This document shows positions 22,170 through 33,900 of a DNA stretch of 64,000 nucleotides, piece by piece. Position 1 is the first letter of the stretch. Each line of letters starts with the position of its first letter. Position numbers and translations under genes: made by a program. The DNA is from Gerris lacustris. Lineage: Eukaryota; Arthropoda; Insecta; Hemiptera; Gerridae. The DNA lies in the NCBI GenBank assembly GCA_951217055.1, contig OX578286.1, positions 8,658,033 to 8,722,032 of the forward strand, given 5' to 3'. The notes under the pieces were generated by a model, which was not told where the DNA came from, searched no databases, and saw only the letters and a program-made list of their open reading frames with translations.

Positions 22170-23610
22170 AAAATTAAAAATAAATTGGTTGTCGAAAAGT
22201 CTCACCTAAAAAGGGTTTCGTTGGCATTGTGAACAAGAAATTAGTGTAAGGGGGGGGGGGGGGGGGCAGACAAAATTTTGATATTTTTTGACAAATAGCA
22301 TGAAAAATTAAAACGCTTTTCACAAATGTTATATATTTTTGTAATCTACTCTTCAATACCTTTCGTATGATACCCCACTCAAAAAGTAAAATAAAAACAA
22401 TTCCCGTGACAGGAATTGTCCGCCATTTTGGATAATTTTGAGTTCGCTGTATTTTTTCTGTGTGCGCGCCAAAACGATCTTGAATACTAGAAAGTTGCAT
22501 GATTTTATCTCTTTTAATTGAAAAGTTATTGGAACCGTACAGAGTGACAGACAGTCAGGCACAGAAATGAAACTGAGGGTTTCTTTTTTAGTATCCGTAG
22601 GCAAAACCAAGGACCCTTATATTTTCCTGCGTGTGTCTGTCCGTCCGTCCTGTCGCGTGCTCTCACGGCTACACCTTTCGTCCGATCACTTTGAAATTTG
22701 GCATGTATGTGTCTTGTACCTACCCACATATTTTAAGAATATAGCGACTTAAAAAAAAAATGTTTTCAAAAAAATTAGGGTAAAAAACTTAAAGGTTACA
22801 TTTTTTTTCGACACCGTGAAGGGTATCATATGAAAGGGTACGTCGAGCTGATTACAAAAATATATAATTATTTGGTTATAACTTTGATAGGGCGAGTGTA
22901 AGCGAGTTTGAAGCGGCTGTGAAACGTGCCCCCCCCCCCCCCCCCCCCCGCCCCCTCTATCTCGCTTATGTGAAGTGCAAAAAATCTGAAAAAATTCCTA
23001 AACATTCTTCGACCAAAAGTAAAGATACCACTTTTTGGAAATTTCGAAAAAAATATTATTTTATTTTTTATTGACAAAATACGGGTTTTTTTAATTATGG
23101 TCTTTTCTATGTATTTATATGGTTGTAGTCCGGTTCAGTGGGAAACAAATACTTTATCGAAAGTTTGTTTATGTGTTTTGAGAGTATCAGACCCATAGGA
23201 TATATCATAAAACCTTTTTAGCATTTTAAAAAACACCATCAATAGGGAAATACTTAAAGTATACAGTGTGGCTTACGGACCCTCGCTGTGTGCTGACTAG
23301 CACACACTTGACCTGTTTATTGTAATCTACTCTTCAATACCTTTCATTTGATACCCCACTCAATTTTGTTTTTTAAAAATTCCCGTGACGGGAATTGTCC
23401 TCCATTTTGGATAATTTTGAGTTTGCTATTTTTTTTTCTGTGTGCTCGTCAAAACGATCTTTAATACTAGAAAGTTGCATGTTATTATCTCTTTTAATTG
23501 AAAAGTTATTGGAACCGTACAGAGTGACAGACAGTCAGACACAGGAACGAAACTATAAGGGTTTCTTTTCTTTTGGTTTTACCAACGAAACGAAACCTTA
23601 AAAATTGGTA
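22170..23610. repeat. Duplicated ~230-bp repeat around a G/C tract region
   Basis: The block with AATCTACTCTTCAATACCTT through GAAAGTTATTGGAACCGTACAG occurs at about 22338-22560 and again at 23319-23545, about 90% alike. Homopolymer G (22250-22266) and C (22929-22949) tracts lie nearby. Probably two copies of one transposon-derived repeat. Confidence 0.7.
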
Positions 23611-24094
23611 CTTCTTTAAGTTGAATATAAAAACAAGAAACTTTTTATTTGACAGAGACAAATAAAAGTTGTTCAATATTTTATTTTTTAATATCTATCC
23701 CTTTGAGGAAGTGGTGAAGCGTCCTTTTCAATTCCAATATATTCTGTTATGCTTGCTTATACACTCATATATGCTTCTATTCTTATTTGATATAGTATTC
23801 ATATAAAGGTCTTTCTTCATCCTGAGGTAGCACAAGTGGCCAGAATCAATACTGTTTTAAATTATCTACGCTATACAGCCACGTGAATATTCAATTGTAT
23901 TTCTATTTTCGAATGTCTCAGAATAAATTTCTATATATTTTTACAAGCAAGCTCTCACACAAATACATACATAGACATATATATGTATTTATATACACAG
24001 TCGGGTCTCTATCTCTATACAACAAACAAAATTAATAGGAAGAAATCGCTGTAAAGAAATTTAGTTACATAGTTTCTTTTTATTGCTTCCAAGC

Positions 24095-25440
24095 TTACCG
24101 AAGGTAACGGAAGCTATGTGATCGTTCCGAAGAACGAAACATTTTTATATCCCCGATTTTAAAAATTCCAAGACAGAAATCCGTTTCAGACTTAAGGCAA
24201 TATTTTTGGTTCCGTGTCGGTCTGTCGCTAAATTTTGCGAACCCTATTTTCAATATATTATATTAAAAACTACTCATCTGATTTTATTAAAATTTGGATG
24301 GTAAGTCATAATTAGACTAGGCATCGCGTGGCTCTATCATTGAAGCGAGCGCATTGCAATAAAATACTGAATATTGAAATTTATTAATCATGATGAATGT
24401 CATAGTTGAAGATAAGTGGAAGAGGGTAGTGTGAGGTAGAGTGGGGGTACTCGGTACAAAGCTTTACTTCCTAAACAAACCTCACTATAAGAATCTTAAC
24501 CACCCGTAATAGCTTTTATGTTATTATTATATATGTATCACTTCATTACTTAAATACTACTGCTTGTATCACGTTGAAATTTTACATACTTGTTTCAGTT
24601 GTACTTTAGACGATGTACATGAAGTTTTATTCAAATCGTTACGTTAGAACGTAAGATATTGGTAAAAAGGTTGTTTTCTCTATTTTAAACGTTTAGGTCC
24701 GCTTTAATAGTTTTAGCGATCTTTATTAATTCATAGCAGTGTCGTTGTTGGTTTTACTAAAAAATGTTATTTGAAAAAAATGTTCGTCTCCTCGAATAGG
24801 TGATGATAGAATTTTTCCCGTCCTGAAATTCCAATTTTAAATTTGAAGCTCACGTTTATGCGAGCATTGCGCGCGAGCTCTTGGACGGATCACGCTGTCC
24901 AACGAACTTAGCCTGAGTATTAGTAAAAGGAACATGTATACCAAATTTCAACTAAATCGGTCCACTTTTACTCAAGTTATCGTCGGACACGTAAACGTTT
25001 CACACAGACTGACAGACAGACAGACAAGATGCATATTTCGTTAAATGTAAGAAGCTCGCTTACGCTCGCTTCAATCATTGTTGGTCCCATATAAGCTTTA
25101 ACCTTCTCCTTCTGTGCCTATTTGTTTCTCTTCCAAATGCGCACGAACATACATTTATTTATACCTAAACGTCAAAAGCACAATTATATCTGATTTTTAT
25201 GAAATTTGGATGGTTTGTCGAAAGTAGGCAGCCGATGGCCCCAGATTAATTTTAACCGGCTGCGCTTCTTAAATTGATACTTTAATTGTAAAAAATCAAA
25301 ACAATTTTGACAGTTTTATAAAACGAGGGAAAATTAAATAAATTTGACTATAATAAGTTTTAATAGTATAAAATCATTAAAGTATACAAAATAGAAAGCG
25401 AGGAAGCTATGTGCCACACTAATTGACTGAGTATTTTTTA
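24095..25440. repeat. Family R copy interrupted by an insertion
   Basis: The R sequence starts CTTACCGAAGGTAACGGAAGC and stops after CATAATTAG at about 24316. It resumes with CATTGTTGGTCCCATATA at about 25075 and ends GCGAGGAAGCTATGTGCC. The uninterrupted copy at 10590-11180 shows the filled-in order. Confidence 0.75.
24317..25074. mobile_element. Repeat with GAAGCGAGCG ends, copy 2 (inverted)
   Basis: Inserted in family R. It begins ACTAGGCATCGCGTGG and ends GCTTACGCTCGCTTCAAT. It carries the inverted counterpart of the 3641-4350 sequence, including CTGTCCAACGAACTTAGCC. Confidence 0.7.
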
Positions 25441-25664
25441 AGAGAAATAATGAGTATTATACTCCCTCACATATTATACTCCCAAAATTACCAAAAAAAC
25501 TGCCCTCAAAATAACCAATAAAGTTTGGTACAGTGTGTAAATTACGCTGTAAAATATCAAAGAGCATTATTAAGTGTCCGAAACAAATTCTAAATTGAGA
25601 CTAAAATATTGCTCTATACTGTTCTGTGCAAAGATTTAAGATTATTCCAATTCCAGTCGAACTA

Positions 25665-26300
25665 CGAGGGTTGGTCAATAAGTAAGGTCTCCAACACTCT
25701 AGTTTAAGCTGACAACGTCGGACGAGAGAGGTGGCAACACTGCCTTGTCTCGTCATCCCCTCCTCTTTGAAGCGAACCATAGCGGCGTCCTCTGAACCTT
25801 TTAGTTTTAGTTTAGTTCGCCTACCTAAAGCCGTTTGAATTTGAAATGAATCTCCCGATTTCCGACCCTTCCAAGTGTGGCGTCCGCGAAGTCATACGAT
25901 TTCTTACAGCAAAAGACGTTCCGCCGATTGAAATTCACAGACAGCTTTGCGAAGTTTATGGAGTTGGATGTATGGACATAAAAAATGTGCGTAAATGGGT
26001 TCGTGAGTTTCGACAGGGCCGGACAAATGTTCATGATGAAGAGCGAAGTGGAAGACCAACAACATCCATCGCTGATGAGATGGTGGCAAAAGTTGATGAA
26101 TTGGTGCGACAAGATGGACGTATATCTTCTCGGAAACTTTGTTTATTGCTTCCTGACATTTCAAAACGTACCATAATGACCATTTTGAAAGACAAACTGA
26201 TGCTCCATAAGGTTGGTGCGAGTTGGGTACGCAAGATGTAGAATTCGCAAAATTATTAAAATGCTCAAGCAACAAACTTCTAAAAATTCGGCAGAACTAC
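25665..26300 (+). mobile_element. mariner-like element, 5' part only
   Basis: Starts after TA (25663-25664) with CGAGGGTTGGTCAATAAGT, a typical mariner terminal repeat. It includes the 5' untranslated part and the N-terminal transposase region. No right terminal repeat was found, so the 3' half is lost. Confidence 0.8.
25846..26241 (+). pseudogene. Truncated mariner transposase, DNA-binding part
   Basis: 131 codons, open from ATG. The segment REVIRFLTAKDVPPIEIHRQ and the VRKWVREFRQGRTNVHDEER block are the paired helix-turn-helix DNA-binding region of mariner transposases (the domain also found in SETMAR-type fusions). The following RSGRPTT is the linker motif. The frame stops after SWVRKM, before any of the three catalytic Asp residues, in a protein normally near 345 residues. 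It cannot transpose. Whether the short frame is used is unknown; nothing around it suggests a host promoter. Confidence 0.85.
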
Positions 26301-27118
26301 AGAGTACGGTATTTTATTTTAAGATAAATAAAGCAAAATCACCATCAATATTAGGTAATTCACAGAAAATTTGACGGTCGAATCTTAATATCCTTATTTC
26401 TATGAATTTTGTTCGTTTCAGAGAAATTATTTTCATTCTAAAGAAACACTTTATATCTAGATTTAGAATTAGTTATTTTCGTTGTACAGAAATTTGTTAT
26501 AAAGAGGGGTACGTGTGTAGTGTGTATATTATATAAAAAAATACTCCTAAATATAACCGCGAAATATTTTAACAATTCACCCCCCCCCCCCCTTTTCAGC
26601 TTTTTTCTTTATAAAAATCACCTCTTATTAAAATCTAACGTCTTAAATTTAAAACTTCTATTTTAGAGAAATTTATTCGTTGGAGTTTAAATACAAATAG
26701 CATATTATAGATATTAACTAATTTAAAGTTTTATAATACATCAAGGCATTAACACATCTAAAATCTAAACTTATTAGAACATCTGCTTTTAGTTTTCGAC
26801 ATAATATACAATCCTGAAAAGAAGATACTTTTTCTAAGAGCCTGGAGGCAATTTTCTGGATTTACATATAGAAATAAAAGTTGAAGTTTTGCTACGACTT
26901 ATTCATAATGTGAAGAAAGAAAGCATTATCTACAAAAAATAAACCTTTATTTTTATTTTTGCTTCATTGATCGTAAAATCATCTTAAAAATAATTTCGCT
27001 ATTATATCAAATAAAAATAAAAACAGTTAAGCCAAAATAATATTAATATATTTTAAGTATTTATATACCTAATTAAATATAGAGAAAAATTAATTCTCTT
27101 TTTAAATTTTGTGGCAAA
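26301..27118. other. No gene seen
   Basis: AT-rich flank upstream of the SF3B3 promoter, with a C tract at 26580-26592. The stretch 26400-26520 resembles 5236-5340, an old repeat. Confidence 0.5.
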
Positions 27119-27260
27119 ACTGTTGCTTGACGCATGCGCAGTTGACTTAACCCCGCCCACTATTGTTCCGAACCTCGCCGGGCCGGCCGGTTTTTTCGAT
27201 CTCGACGCAAGCCGGCCATATTGCTTCCACTTCTTCTCCGCTTATTGAAGTAGTCGCATC
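27119..27260 (+). promoter_or_regulatory. SF3B3 promoter, GC-rich island with NRF1- and Sp1-like sites
   Basis: A sharp GC-rich island in AT-rich surroundings. ACGCATGCGCAG (27130-27141) is one base from the NRF1 palindrome. CCCCGCCCAC (27151-27160) fits a GC-box/KLF site. CCGGCC palindromes follow. A pyrimidine run CTTCCACTTCTTCTCCGCTT (27224-27243) could be the start site of a TOP-type transcript, a class to which many snoRNA host genes belong. Start site inferred, not shown. Confidence 0.65.
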
Positions 27261-27303
27261 AAAAAATCATGGATATTCACTTCCCTACATGAAGAAAACT
27301 AAG
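27224..27303 (+). other. SF3B3: SF3B3 non-coding exon 1 (5' UTR)
   Basis: The exon ends in AAG before a GTAATA donor at 27304. The matching acceptor TTCTGTTTTAG ends at 30758, upstream of the start codon. The 5' boundary is a guess from the pyrimidine run. The leader contains a short upstream frame (27269-27292, MDIHFPT). Confidence 0.6.
27269..27292 (+). CDS. Short upstream ORF in the SF3B3 leader
   Basis: ATG, six further codons, then TGA, entirely within exon 1. It could lower translation of the main frame. The context before the ATG (AATC) is weak, so leaky scanning is likely. Confidence 0.4.
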   Translation: MDIHFPT

Positions 27304-28454
27304 GTAATAATTTTAAACAACTTCTTTACTTTAATATTAACCCATCAGATAAATGTTTTTGTCGATAGAATAATTATAACGCGTTGGAATGTAAATGGTT
27401 GCCACCCATTTTTCTAGTTTTCCTCGCGTTGGTTTTAGCAAACAAGTCAAACAACGCATTTTATGCCTAAAACATGTTTAGTTTAATCTTTATTTATCCG
27501 TATATCTAAGATTAATCCAATACTTAATTGTATATATTAAGCACCATTACCAATGTATCTACAATATTCAAGTATTTTGTAAGTAAAATTATCATTTATT
27601 TTAGTCCAAAATAGTGAAAATTTTAACCTTAACATTTATATGGTAATTCTAACCTAAACTAAATTGTTACACCATATCTCTTTACTGTTAGATTTATATT
27701 TAATATTATACCCTCAAATTATAAGCTATTAGTACATTAATTTGAGTAATAATTATAACCGTTTTGAATAATTTACCCCTAAATATTTTCTTGTACTTTT
27801 AAAATTTAATTTTTACCCATGTTTGTCTTTTTAAATGCTAACAGGCTTAATTATAGAGCAAATATACCTATTATGCAATGGTTTATGTAAGTAAGTGTTA
27901 AAATATTCTTTTAATGTTCTAAAAATTAATTATTTGTTTGCCGTAATATTCCAAAACCATTCTGTTAGGTTCAATGTGTTTTTTGTTTATATTTTAAACT
28001 TTTTTGTTTATTATTTTAAACAACGTTATTGTTGTTTTCTTTGATATAATTTTTATTTTAGCTTTATGTGAAACATGTTGTTGATGTAGGTGGGACACGT
28101 GTATAATTTGTACACGTGTTTGGTTGTGAAAGCACTTTCATTTTTGTGTTGAAAGTTATAAAAGAAAGCTATTAATTGCTGGTGAAGGGCCCTGTTCATG
28201 TTGCAATTTATTTATTGTTCAACTTCTGTTGAAGTCTGTTGTTTTAAATTTCTCTACTTTTTAAGGTCGTTCGTACCAATTTCTATCATATTGCCAAATT
28301 TGTTTTTAACTTGTATGAACAATAATTTGGTACGTGTTTATGATGCATTCTAGGACAAATTAAAAACATGTGACTCAAACCAAAAATGTTTACTTTCTCT
28401 GGGTAAATCCAGACTATTTGGCCTACATTATATCGGACAATTTAGAAATAGTTG
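27304..28454. other. SF3B3 intron 1, first part, no element recognised
   Basis: AT-rich. A small palindrome ACACGTGTATAATTTGTACACGTGT lies near 28096-28120 in two halves. Nothing else supported. Confidence 0.5.
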
Positions 28455-29039
28455 GGTAAATCTGCACTATTTGGCCCACTAACTTCTAATTGTCCGATTT
28501 ACTTGCAATTTTTTTTAAACTGTTCCTTTTTACATATTAAAAACGATTCCGGTTGTACCATCTCGTTAAATTCAATAGTTTTTTCGTAAAAAAAATACGT
28601 AAAAGTGAAGTTTTCAGTGCTGTTTAGAGAAACGAATTATTTTTGACGGCCGCTCCGCACCGCTTCGCGGTGCTCCGCTCATTTTCTGAAGAAAAACAAC
28701 CCTGCTGCATATAGACCAGGTAGATGTCCAAATCGAAGTATAAAATTCGCTAAATTATCACTTTAACTTTAGCCAAAAAAATACGTAAAAAGTCACTTCC
28801 TAAGAAAAATACGGGAAGGTTATAGTTAGTTTAGGTTAAGATTAGTACTTTTCGCCATAACCTTCCTCATTTCCCTAAGAAAGTGACGCTTTTACGTATT
28901 TTTTTTACGAAAAAACAATTGAATTTAACGAGATGGTACAACCGGAATCGTTTTTAATATGTAAAAAGGAACAGTTTAAAAAAAATTGCAAGTAAATCGG
29001 ACAATTAGAAGTTAGTGGGCCAAATAGTGCAGATTTACC
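28455..29039. mobile_element. Foldback element with GGTAAATCTGC ends
   Basis: Arms of about 165 bp, nearly perfect. The left begins GGTAAATCTGCACTATTTGG and the right ends CCAAATAGTGCAGATTTACC. The 260-bp centre has a second, inner inverted pair (ACTTTTTACG / CGCTTTTACG region). A broken piece of the same end (GGTAAATCCAGACTATTTGG) lies just upstream at 28401. Confidence 0.85.
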
Positions 29040-29043
29040 GTTA

Positions 29044-29486
29044 CTACGTTTCCATGATGTTTAAATACAGATTGAATACGGGTAGAATACAGATTTTGGA
29101 TCCTAAGTGTCCATGGAAACCTAGATTCAAAACGGATTAAGTACGATCCCGATCCCGATACAATCCACTAAATTCTGGGATCGTATCTGGATCTTAGTTG
29201 CATGGAAACACTTAACTCGATCCTGACATGCGCAGAGCGGTGTTGTGAGCGAACCTAGCGTATTTCTGTAGAAACTAGTCAAATCTGTCAAAATACGTAA
29301 TAAAAAGCATGGTTATAAAAGATGAAGGTTACAAAACGATTTATAACCTTTAACAAAACTAACCAAGAAAAAGTTTGTTTTATTTATTTCGTATTGAATA
29401 CGGATTCACTATTACTTATGGAAACACCTAACTTGTTAAATCCCAAATTTGGATTCAATCCGTATTTAAACATCATGGAAACGTAG
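29044..29486. mobile_element. TA-flanked MITE, CTACGTTTCC ends
   Basis: 443 bp with TIR CTACGTTTCCATGATGTTTA / TAAACATCATGGAAACGTAG and TA on both sides (29042-29043, 29487-29488). Tc1/mariner-type target choice. The GATCC-rich interior is imperfectly self-complementary. Confidence 0.85.
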
Positions 29487-29524
29487 TATGTGGTAACTTA
29501 CTTTCTCCTGACTTGTTCCACTTA

Positions 29525-29784
29525 CAGGCTGCACCAAAGTAGAGTTAGTGCGTTGACAGCGCGGGTAAACTAGCAAATAGGGTGGGTTGCCTATGAGAGC
29601 TCGAGATTTTCCCGGACAAAAGGTCGGGCCAACTAGGAAACGATAAATATCTCTAATGGAGAGGAGAGACCCCGTAACTACAGACCTAGTGGCTTTTTTT
29701 TTTTCCTTCAGAGAGGTTGGCCAATCTGTGTGTCACTTGATTTCCCGCACTGTCAACGCACAAACTCTACTTTGGTGCAGACTG
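29525..29784. mobile_element. TA-flanked MITE, CAGGCTGCACC ends
   Basis: 260 bp. TIR CAGGCTGCACCAAAGTAGAG / CTCTACTTTGGTGCAGACTG with one mismatch, flanked by TA. GC-richer than its surroundings. Confidence 0.82.
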
Positions 29785-29987
29785 TAGTGTTTCTGTTCAA
29801 ATGATAGCTCAATTTTTGAACAGTTAACTCGATCGACGGAACACTGTGAAATTGTGGTGATTAAAGATGTGCTAAAATATTCAGTTAAATTAAATATTAA
29901 TTAAAAATATAGTTCAAATATAAATAAGATTTGTTAAGATATATTTTTAAAATTGGTTGGTTTTATTATCTTATTTATTTTATTTTG

Positions 29988-30130
29988 ATTCTGCCAGACC
30001 TCATCTGGGCAAGAGATATAGCTTATTATCATTGCTAAATTCTCTAATCAGGCTGGCTAAAGTAAATTTCAGTGTTAATCGCAGATCTGACTAAACATAG
30101 CTGAATCTGTTTCATGACTTGAATACAATA
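29988..30130 (+). ncRNA. Box H/ACA snoRNA candidate, family 2 copy a
   Basis: First hairpin: GCCAG (29993-29997) pairs with CTGGC (30053-30057), with GAGA/TCTC above the pocket. H box AAAGTA at 30059-30064. Second hairpin: GCAGAT pairs with ATCTGT, over a lower stem TTCA-GT / AC-TTGAA. ACA box at 30125-30127, three bases before the end. The second copy (42803-42952) keeps all these parts. It lies in intron 1. Target not determined. Confidence 0.75.
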
Positions 30131-30758
30131 TTTATAATTATAATAATAATATTTATTATTCTAATATTTAGATTAATATTACAGATGTGTTTAAGAAAAG
30201 TAGGTGTTTATTATCTGAATTTAATAGTTATCTTAGTTTAATAGACTGAATTGAAGGGGATGATAAGGTTGAGAATTGCTTGGTGGCACAACTTAGCTAA
30301 ATTTATACACTTAAGAGACTATATTTTTTTGTCAAACAGTACATTTGTTTGATTTAAACATTTAAGAAATTATATATGTATGATAATGCTCTTAGGAGAG
30401 TTGATATCCCTTTGTCAAAAAAAATAATACGTTGAGGCCCCGCCATCTTTTCTATGAACTGCCTAATATTCTTCAGTTTTACTGATTAATATAATACAGA
30501 ACCAAAAAAGAATTAGTGGGAATTTATTCTATGAATTAAATAATCTTAACATGATAAATCAGTATTTAAATATCAGTGAAGACTAGGTGCCTTTTCTACT
30601 GAGGTATTTACTTTTGTCTCATCTCAGAATCAAAATAAACTACTAATTAATTAATGATAAAATACCAACATGTACTGAGTTTAATATATGTTAATGTAAC
30701 TAATAATTTGGTTTAATTGCATAATTTTTTTTTAAGTATTTTTCCTTTTCTGTTTTAG

Positions 30759-30971
30759 GTCGACCTTAAGGGGTTTGAACTGAACACAATGATAGCTTAA
30801 CTTCTCCATGTCTTATTTCGCTTGGATATTTTAAGAATTGAGAACTTGTCGAATACTTTAAGAAAGACATGTATCTGTACAATTTAACACTTCAACGTGC
30901 CACTGGCATCACACATGCCGTTCATGGTTCCTTCAGTGGTACAAAGCAACAAGAGATAGTCGTTTCTAGAG
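30759..30971 (+). CDS. SF3B3: SF3B3 exon 2 (5' UTR plus first codons)
   Basis: Acceptor TTCTGTTTTAG; 110 nt of leader, then ATG at 30869. It encodes [20 protein letters not shown] and on to IVVSR, ending with the first base of a Gly codon at a GTAATT donor. The start matches the N-terminus of known SF3B3 proteins, which settles the choice of ATG. Confidence 0.95.
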
Positions 30972-33900
30972 GTAATTATAATTTGTGTACTGTTTTAGTT
31001 ATAGATTTTATTTTTAAGTTCTTAAAAAGTCTGTTAAGTTAAAGTATTATCATATAATTATTGAGAAAAAAAATTCAAAGCATGATTGCTCAAAGTTTGT
31101 GACAGTCCGTGTCAAATATTGACCGAAGATCTTTTACAAACATAACCCACCATGTTTACTATACAGATACATGCGTGATGCACATCCAACATACAAAACC
31201 ACTAACAAGGTTTGTTCCAACCACACTTCAAACTAGTTTCAAACTGTACGATGCATGCGCATTAGCGAAAAACGACCAATTGTGGTCCGTTGCGCATGTG
31301 TCGGACAGTTTCAAACCAGTTTGAAGTGTGGTTGGAACAAACCTATAGTATTTACATGTGAACCTAGATAGTTGTACTTCAACTATAAAGGCGGAAATAC
31401 ACATGCTAGTCACTCGCACAAAAACGTACGAGTAGCTCGCAGAGGAGAGCTACTGGCTAGTGTATACATCAAATAGCATGCGAGTGAAAAGCATGCGAGT
31501 AAATCGCACGAGGTTTGATTTTTGTATTGCCAGTGGCACAAGTCTAGGGGTGGGGGAACTGATAAGGCACGTGTAAACAGGCCTGCCAGCCCAAGGTTGC
31601 TAGTAGCTAGCACGAGTCTCCCTCAGCCCTTCAGTCTTCAGTTGCGTTCCTTCCTTTCGTGGGTATCTGACAACAACTAATCAACTTTCTCCGGAAGCAT
31701 TCGCAATTGATTCCTAAAACCATTGACGTCCCCGAACCGCATTTCATTAAGTAGGCACTTTGCTACATTTTCTTAATTCCCTTCTAGTTTTCCAATCTTT
31801 TACCCACATTCTTCGTGTCTTTTAATTGTTTTTCAAATGTTTTAAAACACAGTTCTTTGCAAGTAACTGAACAATTAAGTTAATTTCATTCCGCACCGAA
31901 AGAATCATAATGTAAATTAAAACACAATTAATAAAACTATCAGAATTAATTAACCCATTCAATGCGTAATCCAATTCATGAACCTACCTTAGTTACCGTA
32001 TATATCTGAACGATTTTAAAAGTTAATTTAAAAATAAATAAAAATTTTAAAAAAAGTTTGGATCCACTGTGGATACAAACGTGAGCAGGCCTGACGGAGC
32101 CTTGCAGGATGGTTCTACTCGAGGCACGGAGAATAGAGCAATAGAGGGCTGATAAAGAGGGCTTGGATCCACTGTGGATCCACCCGCCAGGCGCGTTAGC
32201 ACGGCATGGATCCACAGTGGATCCACCCGCATTGAATGGGTTAAATCAAATACAATTATTTCATCATTTATTCCGGTTAAATGAAGGCAAGAAACGATTG
32301 CCTGTTTCAAAACTAGAACTGTGACTGGAATGTGTATTGTCATGTGCTAGTAGCTCACACAATACCGATCATCCGGATGATACTAGCATGCTGTTTCACT
32401 GGCAAATGTACACAGCGTCTGCAGCATGCCAGCTACTGATGTGCTAGTAACTCGCCACCGGCATGCTTTTTTACTAGCATGTGTATTTCCGCCTTAACAC
32501 TGAATCAATTAGAGATGAAAGAAAGAGGGTAACAAGCTATTCAATGGACATGTAGACTTCATTAGAAGGAAGTACCTTTTTCAACTAGAATTCAGATAAA
32601 TAGTTGTTTAGTACTTAAAGGTAGCAGTGCTAGGGCTCTATAACAGGTTCTTTTTTACTTAAGCACCCCTCTATATCCCTTTGTCTTATTAGTTATTTAG
32701 ACAAAGAAGCATATACAGAGCAATATATTTCCTTAGTCTAAATTACTTTTATTTAAGAAAAAGGGATATAGATGCAAAATAGGATTGTTTGTCGCTTGTT
32801 AAAACTTTTATTCAGTTTGTTAATTTTTATATTTATTTGTTTGTTCAGGTAAAATCTTGGAGTTATTAAGACCTGATCCAAACACAGGAAAGGTACACAC
32901 TCTACTTACTCTTGAAATATTTGGAGTTGTCAGATCACTACTAGCTTTCAGGCAGATTGGAGGAAACAAAGGTAAGAACGATATCCTGGTTTTTTTTTTT
33001 TTACCTTTTTACATGGAAGAAATTACTTTTTGTAAAGCAATAAGTTGTAGTTTATACTACAGCTTTTATGGTAATATGAGTGTTAGTTTTTCTATTAGTT
33101 ATGTAAGTGTATAAATAATTCAACCATGTTTTTAATAAAACTAGGTGTGTACTTTAATTAGTCTCTCTTTCAACCAACTTAATTAGGAATATAGAGTCGC
33201 ACCTTTAATAGTTGTATTATTAATTCATTAATTTGATCCGACTGATACGTCCAGGCAACTGAGGACTAATAATTTGGAGTCTGTCAGTGTTATTCTGTCG
33301 GTATATCAAACGAGTAGTGGGATGTATCCTCCTAGATATAGTTAATCAATCTATAGATAGGCCGGAAAGCATCTCATACAATTACTTTTAACATAGATGT
33401 TATTGGTAAAATGGAAATGTTGATAGATGTTAGTGAATCTAAGATAGTTTAAGGTGATCTTCCTTCATCTAAATTCTTAATAATGGATTTAACCCCTTGA
33501 GTTGTGTGATGTTTGTTGTAGGGTAAAGATAATATAAATATTTATGCCTTCTATCTAAAGTTCCATCGTTAATTCATGATCCATAGCTTTAAATGTAGCT
33601 TTAAAATTACCTACCTTTAAAGAGTCAGTGCAATGATGTTAAATAAAGGGGATGGAACGTTTATTAGAGTTTCAAGTAAAAAAAAGTGACATGGAGGCAA
33701 GAGAAATTGGATAAAAAACATTCTGCTGCGCATGCTTACAACTTTGAATTGGGACACATTACCTTCTTTGTTTATTTTGAATCAGGTTATTAACAGAATT
33801 AACTATAGAGATGATTAGTGTGACGTCACAAAAGCTTTCGAAAATTTAACTCAGTGTTTGTTAGTTCCTTTTTCTTATCACCTCTTATCAAACCCATGTA

